Below are positions 1-7,705 of a stretch of DNA of 64,000 nucleotides, one piece after another. The notes under the pieces are model-generated. The model ran no database searches. It was not told the DNA's origin and saw only the letters and a program-made list of their open reading frames with translations. A program made the translations under genes and the position numbers. The stretch spans positions 7,639 to 71,638 of the forward strand of contig CALRJS020000018.1 of assembly GCA_943367595.1 (NCBI GenBank), written 5' to 3'. Each line of letters opens with the position of its first letter. The first letter of the stretch is position 1. Source of the stretch: MW101C3 sp943367595. Its GTDB lineage: Bacteria > Cyanobacteriota > Cyanobacteriia > PCC-6307 > Cyanobiaceae.

Positions 1-299
1 AGGGTGGGATGGTCCCAGCGAATGCCCGGACTGACCACCACGGTGGCCGGCAGCCGCTCAAGGGCCTCGAATCGCTCGATCGAGAGGGGGCAGTCGAGCT
101 GCACCTCAATGCCGCCGGCCTGCAGGTCGTTCGCCAGGAGATGCTGCGCCGGCGTGGCGGAGCTTTCCAGCACCAGCACCCGGCTGCCAAGGGCCTGCAG
201 CAGGCGTGCTGCTCCGGCGCCGGATCGACCCAGGCCGACGACCACGGTGAAGGCACCGAATGGCGGTGAAACTTCCCGCAGCGGCAGCGGTTGGGTCAA
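1..299 (-). CDS. murD: MurD, UDP-N-acetylmuramoylalanine--D-glutamate ligase, N-terminal part (runs off the left edge)
   Basis: Read on the minus strand, this open frame gives a short N-terminus, then the Rossmann-like motif VVVGLGRSGAGAARLL and the later motif VVVSPGIRWDHP, both characteristic of the MurD N-terminal domain. MurD is the cytoplasmic ligase that adds D-glutamate to UDP-MurNAc-L-alanine in peptidoglycan synthesis. Only about 99 codons are present; the ATP-binding and C-terminal domains lie beyond the left edge. The most plausible start is a TTG at 299-297, because the frame upstream runs at once into the tRNA gene and holds no ATG or GTG. The start is less certain than the identity. 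Confidence 0.85.
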   Translation of the reverse strand, partial: MTQPLPLREVSPPFGAFTVVVGLGRSGAGAARLLQALGSRVLVLESSATPAQHLLANDLQAGGIEVQLDCPLSIERFEALERLPATVVVSPGIRWDHPT

Positions 300-317
300 C
301 GGGAGAACGTAAAGAAG

Positions 318-389
318 TGGGCGATACTGGAATCGAACCAGTGACTCCTACCGTGTCAAGGTAGTGCTCTACCTCTGAGCTAATCGCCC
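318..389 (-). tRNA. tRNA-Val (anticodon GAC)
   Basis: The minus strand folds as a 72-nt tRNA. The acceptor arm GGGCGAT pairs with ATCGCCC, followed by discriminator A. The D-arm has TTAGCTCAGAGGTAGAGC, the anticodon stem CTACC/GGTAG encloses loop TTGACAC (anticodon GAC, valine), and the T-arm contains GGTTCGATTCC. No CCA is encoded. It sits about 18 bp upstream of the murD start on the same strand. Confidence 0.97.
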
Positions 390-509
390 GGGTCGGGAGT
401 CATGAAGACGACACCCGGAGCCGAAACTTAGCAGCCGGCCTTTCCCCCCTCACCGCAGCGGCCCCACTCAGGTGCTCAGCCAGGCCCACCAGTTGCGCAG
501 CCAGGCACA

Positions 510-1325
510 TCAGCTGCGCAGCAGGGCCAACCGCCAGCGGTCGCGCTTGGTGAGCTCCACCTCCAGCACGGTGAGCTCTCCCCGGTTCTCCAGCCGTACC
601 CGATCGCCGGCCCTGAGCTCCCTGCTGGGGCTGCGCACGTCTTCCCAGTTGACGCGGACCGCCCCGTTGCGGATCTGCTCGGCCATGCGGCTGCGCGGGA
701 TGCCGAAGCCGGCCGATCCCACCGCATCGAGCCGCAGCGAGGCCTCCACGGTGGAGAAGCGTCGGGGCTGGGGCCGGGCCGGAGGCTGGAGGCGCTCCAG
801 CGGCGTGATCTCGAGCTGCACGTCCACGCTGCGCACCAGGGCGGTGCCCCCATCAAGACGCTCGGCCAGTTCCGGGGTGGCCACCAGCTGGGCACCGCGG
901 TCGCCGCGCAGCCACAGATCTCCGAGCTCCGCCTCCTGCGCTCCCGCCTGCAGCAGCCCCTGGCGGAAGTCCCCGGCGCTGGCGGAATCGAACAGGAAAT
1001 TGCCGCTCAGCGTCAGTCCGATCAACGGCAGGGGAGTGTCCGCCGTCTGGCTGGTGCTCGGCGGCGGGGCGTCCAGCTCGGCGCGCGTCAGTTGCAGCCG
1101 GCAGCGCTCGGCACCGGGGTAGCCCCCTTCGGCGTGAAGGGTGAGCTCGCTGAGGCTGCCGAGGCGCGCTGCGGCCTCCTCGCGCAGGAGTGGAGACACA
1201 AAGAAGCTCCACACCGGCTGCCAGGTGCGCAGGGCCTCTTCGGCGTGGTCGATCAGCTCTGCCAGCCGTTCGGGGGCGTGGCTGCCCTGCAGCAGCTCGC
1301 CGCGCGGGAGGGTGACGGCGCTCAA
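510..1325 (-). CDS. photosystem II S4 domain protein
   Basis: The 271-residue product begins with a region rich in ELLQGSHAPERL and LRTWQPVWSFFVSPLL-type motifs. It ends with an S4-like RNA-binding fold around residues 190-260 (IRNGAVRVNWEDVRSP, LRAGDRVRLENRGEL). This matches the cyanobacterial/plastid family named photosystem II S4 domain protein, which is related to YlmH; its exact molecular role is not established. The start is probably the TTG at 1325-1323, which overlaps the TGA of the upstream gene (TTGA), so the two genes are likely translationally coupled. The N-terminal ATG common in the family is absent. Confidence 0.85.
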   Translation of the reverse strand: MSAVTLPRGELLQGSHAPERLAELIDHAEEALRTWQPVWSFFVSPLLREEAAARLGSLSELTLHAEGGYPGAERCRLQLTRAELDAPPPSTSQTADTPLPLIGLTLSGNFLFDSASAGDFRQGLLQAGAQEAELGDLWLRGDRGAQLVATPELAERLDGGTALVRSVDVQLEITPLERLQPPARPQPRRFSTVEASLRLDAVGSAGFGIPRSRMAEQIRNGAVRVNWEDVRSPSRELRAGDRVRLENRGELTVLEVELTKRDRWRLALLRS

Positions 1326-1840
1326 CGCTCCGCCAGGCGCACCACCGCCCTGGGCCGGGTTTCCTGAATCAGGGTCCAGGGAATCTCCTGGCCGGGGGCG
1401 CTCTCCACCAGAAGCAGCCAGTTGCCCTCCTCGAGGCGGTTGCGCAGGCTGCGGATGCGGTCGTCGGGATCGGAGGTGACGCTGGCGGCGGCGGCGAAGC
1501 TTCCCATCCAGCCCGAGCCCATGCCCAGCAGGGCGCCGATCAGCGGTTCGCCGTAAGGACCGGCGAAGGCGAAGGTCTGCAGATCGGTCATGAAAGTGAA
1601 GGTGAGGCCGGCGAAGAAACCGAACGGCATCAGCCAGCGCACCATTCCTCGCTGACGGCGCTGGCGGGCCAGCCCCGGGTTGAGCAGCTCCACGCTGTCG
1701 ATCGAGGTTTCCCCCTCACCGATGGTCAGCAGGGTGGCCGGCGCCGGACGGACCCCATCCAGCTTGTCCTTCAGGCGTTGCAGGCTCTTGCGATCCGCCA
1801 GCACCACCACCACGCACAATCCCAAGGCCCAGGGTCCCAA
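1322..1840 (-). CDS. conserved cyanobacterial membrane protein of unknown function
   Basis: The 172-residue product shows a central hydrophobic stretch (WLMPFGFFAGLTFTFM and GALLGMGSGWMGSFAAAA) that could form one or two membrane segments, between polar N- and C-terminal parts. No enzymatic motif is recognised. It overlaps the following S4-domain gene by four bases and probably forms an operon with it. The frame opens with a TTG at 1840; several GTG codons just inside (VVVVLADRK) are equally possible starts, so the N-terminus is uncertain. Confidence 0.6.
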   Translation of the reverse strand: MGPWALGLCVVVVLADRKSLQRLKDKLDGVRPAPATLLTIGEGETSIDSVELLNPGLARQRRQRGMVRWLMPFGFFAGLTFTFMTDLQTFAFAGPYGEPLIGALLGMGSGWMGSFAAAASVTSDPDDRIRSLRNRLEEGNWLLLVESAPGQEIPWTLIQETRPRAVVRLAER

Positions 1841-1949
1841 AACACGATTCTCTTTGCTGAGCGCAGGAGCTGTGGCGGCGGATCACTACACTTCACCCCC
1901 TGCGGTGTCTGGCGCGTTCCGGACCGCTCCTTCCCCAACGTCGCGGGTC

Positions 1950-3536
1950 ATGACAAAGGTTCTGGTTTCCGATCCCATCGATCAGACGGGCATCGACATC
2001 CTCTCCCAGGTGGCCCAGGTGGATGTGCGCACCGGCCTTCCGCCCGACCAGTTACTCGGCATCATCGGCGACTACGACGCCCTGATGATCCGCTCAGGCA
2101 CTCAGGTGACCGCCGAACTGATCGCAGCGGCCCCACGCCTGCGCATCATCGGTCGTGCCGGTGTGGGCGTCGACAACGTGGATGTGCCCGCTGCCACCCG
2201 GCAGGGGGTGCTGGTGGTGAACTCGCCCGAAGGCAACACGATCGCCGCTGCAGAGCACGCCCTGGCGATGATGCTGTCGCTCTCGCGGCACGTGCCCCAG
2301 GCCCATGCCAGCACCATGGCCGGTGGCTGGGATCGCAAGAAATACGTCGGTAATGAGCTCTATAAAAAGAAGCTCGGCGTGGTGGGCCTCGGCAAGATCG
2401 GCTCCCATGTGGCCCGGGTGGCCAAGGCGCTCGGCATGGAAGTGCTCGCCTACGACCCGTTCATTTCCACTGAGCGGGCTCAGATGCTCCAGGTGCGGCT
2501 GATGGCGGTCGCGCCCCTCTTCGCCGAAGCCGACTACATCAGCCTGCACCTGCCTCGCACCCCGGATACGGAGAATCTGGTCAACGCTGAGCTGCTGGGT
2601 TCAATGAAACCCACCGCCCGGCTGGTGAACTGTGCCCGTGGCGGCATCGTGGATGAGGCGGCCCTGGCGGCTGCGCTCGAAGCCGGCACCATCGCCGGGG
2701 CGGCGCTGGATGTGTACGCCAACGAGCCGCTCAAGCCCGATTCGCCGCTGCTGGCCGTGCGCGATCGCCTGATCCTCACGCCCCACCTGGGCGCCTCCAC
2801 CGAAGAGGCCCAGGAAAATGTGGCGATCGATGTGGCCGAGCAGATCCGCGATGTGTTGCTGGGCCTGCCGGCCCGCAGCGCCGTGAACATCCCCGGCATG
2901 ACCCCAGAGGTGATGGAGCGACTCAAACCCCACCTGCAGCTGGCCGAAACCCTGGGCCTGCTGCTCAGCCAGATGGCCGGGGGCTCGGTGCAGGAGCTGG
3001 AGGTGCGGCTGCAGGGCGAATTCGCCAACCACCCCTCCCAGCCGCTGGTGGTGGCGGCGCTGAAGGGGCTGCTCTCCAGCGCCCTCGGCGACCGCATCAA
3101 CTACGTGAACGCCTCGCTTGAGGCGAAGGGGCGTGGCCTGCACGTGCTGGAGGTGAAAGACGACTCCAGCCGTGATTTCGCCGGTGGTTCGCTGCAGCTC
3201 ACCTCACGCGGTTCTCAGGGCAGCCACACCGTCACCGGGGCGGTGTTCGCCGATGGCGACCTGCGCATCACCACGATCGATGAGTTCCCGGTGAACGTGG
3301 CTCCCAGCCGCCACATGCTGTTCACCCGCCACCGGGACATGCCCGGGATCATCGGCCACCTCGGCTCCTTGCTCGGCGAGCACAACGTGAACATCGCCTC
3401 GATGCAGGTGGGCCGTCGGATCGTGCGCGGCGATGCGGTGATGGTGCTCAGCCTCGACGACCCCATCCCTCCCAGCCTGCTCGCCTCGATCGGCAAGATC
3501 AACGGCATCCAGGAGGCGCACCCGGTCACGCTGTGA
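1950..3536 (+). CDS. serA: D-3-phosphoglycerate dehydrogenase (SerA)
   Basis: SerA oxidises 3-phosphoglycerate to 3-phosphohydroxypyruvate with NAD+, the first step of serine synthesis in the cytoplasm. The 528-residue product has the long, two-regulatory-domain form typical of cyanobacteria. It shows a substrate domain, an NAD-binding motif GVVGLGKIGS near residues 143-152, the catalytic motifs NCARGGIVDE and TPHLGAST, an intervening ASB domain, and a C-terminal ACT domain (RDMPGIIGHLGSLLGEHNVN). The frame is open further upstream, but the ATG at 1950 begins the family-typical MTKVLVSDPI. Its TGA overlaps the GTG of prmA (GTGA), which suggests coupling. Confidence 0.96.
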   Translation: MTKVLVSDPIDQTGIDILSQVAQVDVRTGLPPDQLLGIIGDYDALMIRSGTQVTAELIAAAPRLRIIGRAGVGVDNVDVPAATRQGVLVVNSPEGNTIAAAEHALAMMLSLSRHVPQAHASTMAGGWDRKKYVGNELYKKKLGVVGLGKIGSHVARVAKALGMEVLAYDPFISTERAQMLQVRLMAVAPLFAEADYISLHLPRTPDTENLVNAELLGSMKPTARLVNCARGGIVDEAALAAALEAGTIAGAALDVYANEPLKPDSPLLAVRDRLILTPHLGASTEEAQENVAIDVAEQIRDVLLGLPARSAVNIPGMTPEVMERLKPHLQLAETLGLLLSQMAGGSVQELEVRLQGEFANHPSQPLVVAALKGLLSSALGDRINYVNASLEAKGRGLHVLEVKDDSSRDFAGGSLQLTSRGSQGSHTVTGAVFADGDLRITTIDEFPVNVAPSRHMLFTRHRDMPGIIGHLGSLLGEHNVNIASMQVGRRIVRGDAVMVLSLDDPIPPSLLASIGKINGIQEAHPVTL

Positions 3537-4498
3537 CCGGCGACCCCACGGCCGCACGGCTGAGCGACCACCGCTGGTGGCGCCTGGAGATGGCGGCTCC
3601 GCCGGAGCTGGAGGAGTCGCTCCTATGGAAGCTGCAGAGCCTGGGGATCTCCCGGGTGGCCGTGCGCCATCACCCCAGCACCCCCGACCAGCACCAGCTC
3701 GTGGCCTGGCTGCCGGCGATCGACTGGCCCGAGCCTGAACGCGCCCAGCTGCCTGAGGCGCTGGCGCCACTTGCGGCCACCTTCGATCTGCCCCTGCCCC
3801 CGCTGGCCTGGGCCCTGCAGGACGACGAGGACTGGAGCCTCAGCTGGAAGCAGCACTGGCAAGCCGATCCAGTAGGGGAGCGGCTGCTGATCCTGCCCGC
3901 CTGGCTGGAGGTGCCCGACGACCAGACCCACCGCCTGGTGATCCGCATCGATCCCGGCAGTGCTTTCGGCACCGGCAGCCACCCCACCACCCGGCTCTGC
4001 CTGGAGGCCCTCGATCAGCTGGCGCAGCAGGCCGGCGGCACGCTGACGGGCCGGCGGGTGGTCGATCTCGGCTGCGGCAGCGGCATTCTCGGCTTCGGCG
4101 CCCTGCGCCTGGGCGCAGCCTCCCTGGCCGCCACCGACAACGATCCGCTGGCGGTGAGAGCCACCCGGGAGAACGGGCGTCTCAACGGCTTCAGCGAAGG
4201 GCCTGGCGAGCTGCTGCAGGTGGCGCTGGGCTCGGTGGAGGGCCTGGCCGAGCTGCTGGCGGGGCAACCGGCTGACATCCTGCTCTGCAACATCCTGGCG
4301 CCGGTGATCGCGGAGCTGGCCGTGGGGTTCAAGGCGGTGCTGGCGCCCGCTGGCGTGGGGTTCCTGAGCGGCCTGCTGGTGGATCAGGCGCCAGCGCTGG
4401 AGCGCACCCTCTCCTCCCTGGGCTGGTCGGCCGAGCTGATCGCCGACGAGGGCGGCTGGGGGCTGATGCGGATCCAGCAACAGCCTCCTGTCATATAA
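3533..4498 (+). CDS. prmA: ribosomal protein L11 methyltransferase (PrmA)
   Basis: PrmA transfers methyl groups from S-adenosylmethionine to ribosomal protein L11. The 321-residue product has an N-terminal L11-recognition region, the SAM-binding motif VVDLGCGSGILGFGAL and the catalytic-site motif LLCNILAPVI. The preceding segment DPGSAFGTGSHPTT is also typical of PrmA. The GTG start overlaps the serA stop. The gene ends with TAA inside a TATAAAT sequence that could double as a -10 element for the downstream ferredoxin gene. Confidence 0.95.
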   Translation: MTGDPTAARLSDHRWWRLEMAAPPELEESLLWKLQSLGISRVAVRHHPSTPDQHQLVAWLPAIDWPEPERAQLPEALAPLAATFDLPLPPLAWALQDDEDWSLSWKQHWQADPVGERLLILPAWLEVPDDQTHRLVIRIDPGSAFGTGSHPTTRLCLEALDQLAQQAGGTLTGRRVVDLGCGSGILGFGALRLGAASLAATDNDPLAVRATRENGRLNGFSEGPGELLQVALGSVEGLAELLAGQPADILLCNILAPVIAELAVGFKAVLAPAGVGFLSGLLVDQAPALERTLSSLGWSAELIADEGGWGLMRIQQQPPVI

Positions 4499-4577
4499 AT
4501 CACGCTTATCCGTGCCCACCCTTTGATTGCGCTTCCGGGGCTCCCACCCCAAGACCGCCGCCATCGCCCCTGTCCGA

Positions 4578-4599
4578 TGTAGGAAGGTGCGGTCCTACA
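4578..4599 (+). promoter_or_regulatory. inverted repeat in the ferredoxin leader
   Basis: A perfect 7-bp inverted repeat, TGTAGGA and TCCTACA, is separated by 8 bases and ends 44 bp before the ferredoxin ATG. It could be an RNA hairpin in the 5' leader or a protein-binding operator. It matches no cyanobacterial regulator site I can name. The role is inference only. Confidence 0.4.
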
Positions 4600-4643
4600 G
4601 GCCCGGATCCTCCAGGAGCCTGTGAGCCCCAAATTTCCCTTCC

Positions 4644-4943
4644 ATGGCTTCCTACAAGGTCACCCTCATCAACGAGAGCGAGGGCCTCAACAAGACCATC
4701 GAGGTTCCCGACGATCAGTACATCCTGGATGCTGCTGAAGAGCAGGGCATTGACCTCCCCTACTCCTGCCGTGCTGGCGCCTGCTCCACCTGCGCCGGCA
4801 AGCTGACCTCCGGCACCGTTGATCAGTCGGACCAGAGCTTCCTCGACGACGACCAGATCGAAGCTGGCTTCGTGCTCACCTGCGTGGCTTACCCCACCTC
4901 CGACGTCACCATCACCACCCACGCCGAAGAAGAGCTCTATTGA
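4644..4943 (+). CDS. petF: plant-type [2Fe-2S] ferredoxin
   Basis: This small acidic soluble protein (99 residues) carries electrons from photosystem I to FNR and other reductases. The four cluster ligands are visible in CRAGACSTCAGK (spacing C-x4-C-x2-C) and in LTCVAYP about 29 residues later. The C-terminus HAEEELY is typical of photosynthetic ferredoxins. The ATG is supported by the conserved start MASYKVTLINE. It is a single gene with its own leader and a strong terminator (5055-5077), as expected for a highly expressed gene. The symbol follows the usual cyanobacterial name. Confidence 0.95.
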   Translation: MASYKVTLINESEGLNKTIEVPDDQYILDAAEEQGIDLPYSCRAGACSTCAGKLTSGTVDQSDQSFLDDDQIEAGFVLTCVAYPTSDVTITTHAEEELY

Positions 4944-4999
4944 GCCGGGGGCACTCTCCCGCCAGCTGTCCGGCCCACTGCCGGGCGCTCTTCTCATCC

Positions 5000-5038
5000 A
5001 ACAAGCGGATCTGATCCCTATCAGGCGCTCCGCTTGTT
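5000..5038 (+). other. long stem-loop downstream of the ferredoxin gene
   Basis: AACAAGCGGA and TCCGCTTGTT form a perfect 10-bp stem, with a second small stem (CTGAT/ATCAG) inside the loop. It lies about 55 bp after the ferredoxin stop and just before a canonical terminator. It lacks a T-run of its own, so it may protect the 3' end of the mRNA or act as an auxiliary terminator. Confidence 0.55.
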
Positions 5039-5054
5039 TCCTTTCTCCTTCTCT

Positions 5055-5077
5055 GCCACCCTTCGGGGTGGCTTTTT
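5055..5077 (+). terminator. Rho-independent terminator after ferredoxin
   Basis: GCCACCC, loop TTCG, GGGTGGC, then TTTTT form a textbook hairpin with a stable UUCG tetraloop and a U-tract. It ends one base before the ATG of the next gene, so that gene either uses read-through or a promoter inside this region. Confidence 0.9.
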
Positions 5078-5078
5078 G

Positions 5079-5588
5079 ATGGCCTTGCAGGTCGACGCTC
5101 TCCAGGACCACGGCAGCGAACACTGCAGCCCCGGGGGCCAGTACAGCTATCGCGTGATCGGAGCGTGCTGCCGCCTGTTCGATCGGGAAGAGTTGCCATG
5201 GCCCTGCTGCCGCCTGGCCTGGCGCAGCAAGGAGCCCAGTTGGCGCCGTATCGGTCGCCGCTTCGTGGCCGACCTGGCCTCGCGGCGTTGTCCCTCTTAC
5301 GCGGTGGAAGTGCTGCAGCCGGGCTCCCGCCCCACCCGCACCGTGATCACGCTGTTTCCTCAGCGCCTCTCGCCGGCGCTCCAGGAGTGGTGGTACAGCA
5401 AGCAGCCCGCCTCGCTAGATCCCGCCTGCCAGCGCCCCCCTGCCGCCTCGTCCGCCGCCGGCAGCGCGGATCTCACTGGCCCTGCCGCCTCGGCCGGTGG
5501 TGCGGACCCCAAAGGCTCTCCACCCTCGGCCGGTGGTGAGGACCCCGACAGCCCTGCCGCCGCAGGCTTGGCTGGCAGCGCGGTGTAA
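5079..5588 (+). CDS. conserved hypothetical protein with low-complexity tail
   Basis: The first about 115 residues are compact and contain several cysteines (GACCRLF, PWPCCRLAWRSKEPSWRRIG, FVADLASRRCPSYAVEVL). They end in a region with WWYSKQPASLDPACQ, and look like a real small domain that I cannot name. The remaining about 50 residues are Ala/Gly/Pro/Ser-rich and encoded by imperfect tandem repeats of about 24 bp near 5486-5550 (SAGGADP, SAGGEDP). The ATG at 5079 directly follows the terminator U-tract; an in-frame ATG at 5034 would lie inside the terminator region and is less likely. Confidence 0.55.
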   Translation: MALQVDALQDHGSEHCSPGGQYSYRVIGACCRLFDREELPWPCCRLAWRSKEPSWRRIGRRFVADLASRRCPSYAVEVLQPGSRPTRTVITLFPQRLSPALQEWWYSKQPASLDPACQRPPAASSAAGSADLTGPAASAGGADPKGSPPSAGGEDPDSPAAAGLAGSAV

Positions 5589-5724
5589 CCCGCCCCGACA
5601 CATCCGCCACATCCGCCTCGGCCCCACCACCTGCGCCCCTCTCTCAGCCTCAGCGCTTTGAGGTGAGCCACGCAGGCAGCGAAGCAGAACTGTGGCGCAG
5701 GAACCGCCCGCTGCCCTGCCCCCT

Positions 5725-5790
5725 TGCCAGCAAACGGCTGCCAGCAAACAGTTACCGGCACATGGCTGCCAGCAAGCATGTGCCAGCAAA
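5725..5790. repeat. CCAGCAAA-type repeats with an internal inverted repeat
   Basis: The spacer between the hypothetical gene and psbV carries several copies of a CCAGCAA-containing unit. It also has a perfect 8-bp inverted repeat, GGCACATG (5757-5764) and CATGTGCC (5777-5784). On the minus strand this lies just beyond the psbV terminator. No gene is seen in 5589-5992. Confidence 0.6.
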
Positions 5791-5812
5791 AAGCCCCCCT
5801 GGGCAGGGGGGC
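5788..5812 (-). terminator. Rho-independent terminator for psbV
   Basis: On the minus strand GCCCCCCT, loop GCCC, AGGGGGGC is followed by TTTTT. It lies about 180 bp downstream of the psbV stop, so the psbV transcript would include the tandem repeats at 5880-5997 as a 3' UTR. Confidence 0.8.
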
Positions 5813-5879
5813 GGTGGGGTTCCGATGAGGGTGAGCCTGCCGGGGGGCGAGGGTCAGAACGACACCTGGGTGAGAAAGA

Positions 5880-5997
5880 ACCCTGGATCAAATGTGGACC
5901 AGGATTCAGATGGAGGCCTGGATCAGATCAAGATCCGGATCAGATCTAGACCCGGATCAGATGGAGATCCAGGATCAGATGGAGATCCAGGATCAGA
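5880..5997. repeat. tandem repeat of about 18 bp in the psbV 3' region
   Basis: Two perfect copies of GGATCAGATGGAGATCCA (5954-5971 and 5972-5989) and a partial third copy touching the psbV stop are preceded by more degraded copies rich in GGATCAGAT and GATCC. The units carry no long open frame. It looks like a minisatellite that grew out from the psbV stop codon. Confidence 0.8.
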
Positions 5998-6514
5998 AGT
6001 AAACCTTGCCGCCACCCCACTGGGTGCCGCTCACCTTGGGGGCCACCAGGATGTAGCCGGCGATCAGGCGGAGGTCGTCGTCGGTGAGATCGCGCATCTT
6101 CACGAACACATCGCTGCTGCGCATGCTCGGGTGCACGTCGGCGATGCTGTATTCGCCGTCGTAAGAGGTGGGGTCCTTGATGTAGTCAACGAGGGAGTCG
6201 ACCGAGTTGCGCGGCGGGGTGGCCAGGGCCAGGGTTTCCGGGTCGAGGCCCACGTTGTAGTTGGTCTTGGTGACGCCGCCGGCGTGGCAGGTGCCGCAGC
6301 TGTCGTTGAACAGCTTGCGACCGCTCTTGATCTCCGATTCGCTGAAGGTGACCAGGCCACCATCCGGTGTGCCGCTGACCGTGAGCGTTTCTGCATCCCA
6401 TTGGGCGGCCTGCAGAGGAGCCACCCAGACTCCGAAGGTCAGCAGCAATCCCAGCGGCACCACCAGCAGAAGGCGGACGATCGACCGGAGGGCGGCGGGA
6501 AGGGAAAGGGCCAT
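5993..6514 (-). CDS. psbV: cytochrome c550, extrinsic subunit of photosystem II (PsbV)
   Basis: PsbV binds the lumenal face of photosystem II and stabilises the oxygen-evolving cluster. The product is 173 residues from the ATG at 6514. It has a signal peptide (SIVRLLLVVPLGLLLTFG, cleaved near LQAA), the heme-binding site CGTCH at about residues 73-77, and family motifs such as ATPPRNSVDSLVDY and DVHPSMRSSDVF. An in-frame GTG at 6544 would add ten residues to the signal peptide and is less likely. The gene stands alone, with a terminator at 5788-5812. Confidence 0.96.
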   Translation of the reverse strand: MALSLPAALRSIVRLLLVVPLGLLLTFGVWVAPLQAAQWDAETLTVSGTPDGGLVTFSESEIKSGRKLFNDSCGTCHAGGVTKTNYNVGLDPETLALATPPRNSVDSLVDYIKDPTSYDGEYSIADVHPSMRSSDVFVKMRDLTDDDLRLIAGYILVAPKVSGTQWGGGKVYF

Positions 6515-6641
6515 GGAGGGAGCTGGCGAATTGGCGGTGGACACCGCACCTGAGACCTTGTATCACGGGCGAAGGGCCCTCCGGGGCGGGATCAAGAACT
6601 GTTGCAGGCACAAGCGGCCCGGCCGGCTCCCGGCCTGTGCC

Positions 6642-7613
6642 TCAGCCCTCGTCGGGGTTGACCTCAAGGGTGAGGAAATCCTTGGCCACCAGCGTGTTCG
6701 GGAAGATCGCCCGGGCCTCCTCGAGCAAATCATCGGGAGTGACCGTGTTGCCCTGCACGTAACGGGGGCTCAGGTGGGTGAGCGCCAGGCTTTTCACCCC
6801 GGCCAGGGCCGCCGTCTGGGCCGCCATGGTGCTGGTGGAGTGCTGCCGTTGGAACGCCATCTCCGCTTCCCCGTGAGCAAAGGTGGATTCGTGCACGAGC
6901 AGATCGGCGCCGCGCGCCAGCTCCACCGCCGCTTCGCAGAACACGGTGTCGGTGCAGTACACGAAGGTGCTGCCGGGCCGCGCCGGCCCGCACAGGCGCT
7001 CGCCATGGATGATCCGACCGTCCTCGAGCGTGACGCTCCGACCCGCCTTCAGCTCGGCGTAGACGGGGCCAGGCGGGATGCCCAGCGCGCGGGCCTTCTC
7101 CACATCGAAGCGTCCGGGGCGGGGCTTCTGCTCCACCCGGTAGCCGTAGGCGGGGATGCGATGGGTGAGCGGCGCGCAGCGCACGATCAGATCGTCATCG
7201 TCAAGCAGCACCGTGCCGGCAGTGGCGGCCTCGCGCACCCGATGGCTGGCCAGGGGATAGCCGATGCGCGTTGATGAGGTGCGCAGCACGCCTTCGAGGT
7301 AGTCGCGCAGGGGGTCGGGGCCGTAGAGATCGATGCCCTGGCAGCTGCCCGCCATGCCCAGGCTGGCGAGCAGACCCGGCAACCCGAAGATGTGGTCGCC
7401 GTGCATGTGGGTGATGAAGATGCGCCGCAGCTGCGACACCCTCAGGTCGCTGCGCAGGAACTGGTGCTGGGTGCCTTCTCCGCAGTCGAACAGCCACAGC
7501 TCGGCGCGTTGAGGCAGCCGCAGCGCCACGGCCGACACGTTGCGGGCCCGGGTGGGAACGCCCGAACTCGTTCCGAGGAAAGTGACCTGCAAGCCAGTTG
7601 CGCTTTGCCGCAT
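6642..7613 (-). CDS. rnz: ribonuclease Z (tRNA 3' endonuclease)
   Basis: RNase Z cleaves tRNA precursors after the discriminator base, which fits a genome where the tRNA here lacks an encoded CCA. The 323-residue metallo-beta-lactamase fold shows the N-terminal TFLGTSSGVPT, the zinc motif THMHGDH at residues 68-74, and C-terminal motifs HESTF and ALTHLSPRY. The frame extends upstream to 7820, but the ATG at 7613 starts the family-typical sequence and avoids overlapping the divergent gene at 7706. Confidence 0.95.
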   Translation of the reverse strand: MRQSATGLQVTFLGTSSGVPTRARNVSAVALRLPQRAELWLFDCGEGTQHQFLRSDLRVSQLRRIFITHMHGDHIFGLPGLLASLGMAGSCQGIDLYGPDPLRDYLEGVLRTSSTRIGYPLASHRVREAATAGTVLLDDDDLIVRCAPLTHRIPAYGYRVEQKPRPGRFDVEKARALGIPPGPVYAELKAGRSVTLEDGRIIHGERLCGPARPGSTFVYCTDTVFCEAAVELARGADLLVHESTFAHGEAEMAFQRQHSTSTMAAQTAALAGVKSLALTHLSPRYVQGNTVTPDDLLEEARAIFPNTLVAKDFLTLEVNPDEG

Positions 7614-7705
7614 GCTGCCACGTCGATCACTGGCCGGCGGAGGGCTGGCGTGGTGCCCGGATCGTCGTGACAATGACCCCCTTGTGAGCTCCGCTGCTGG
7701 TCGCC

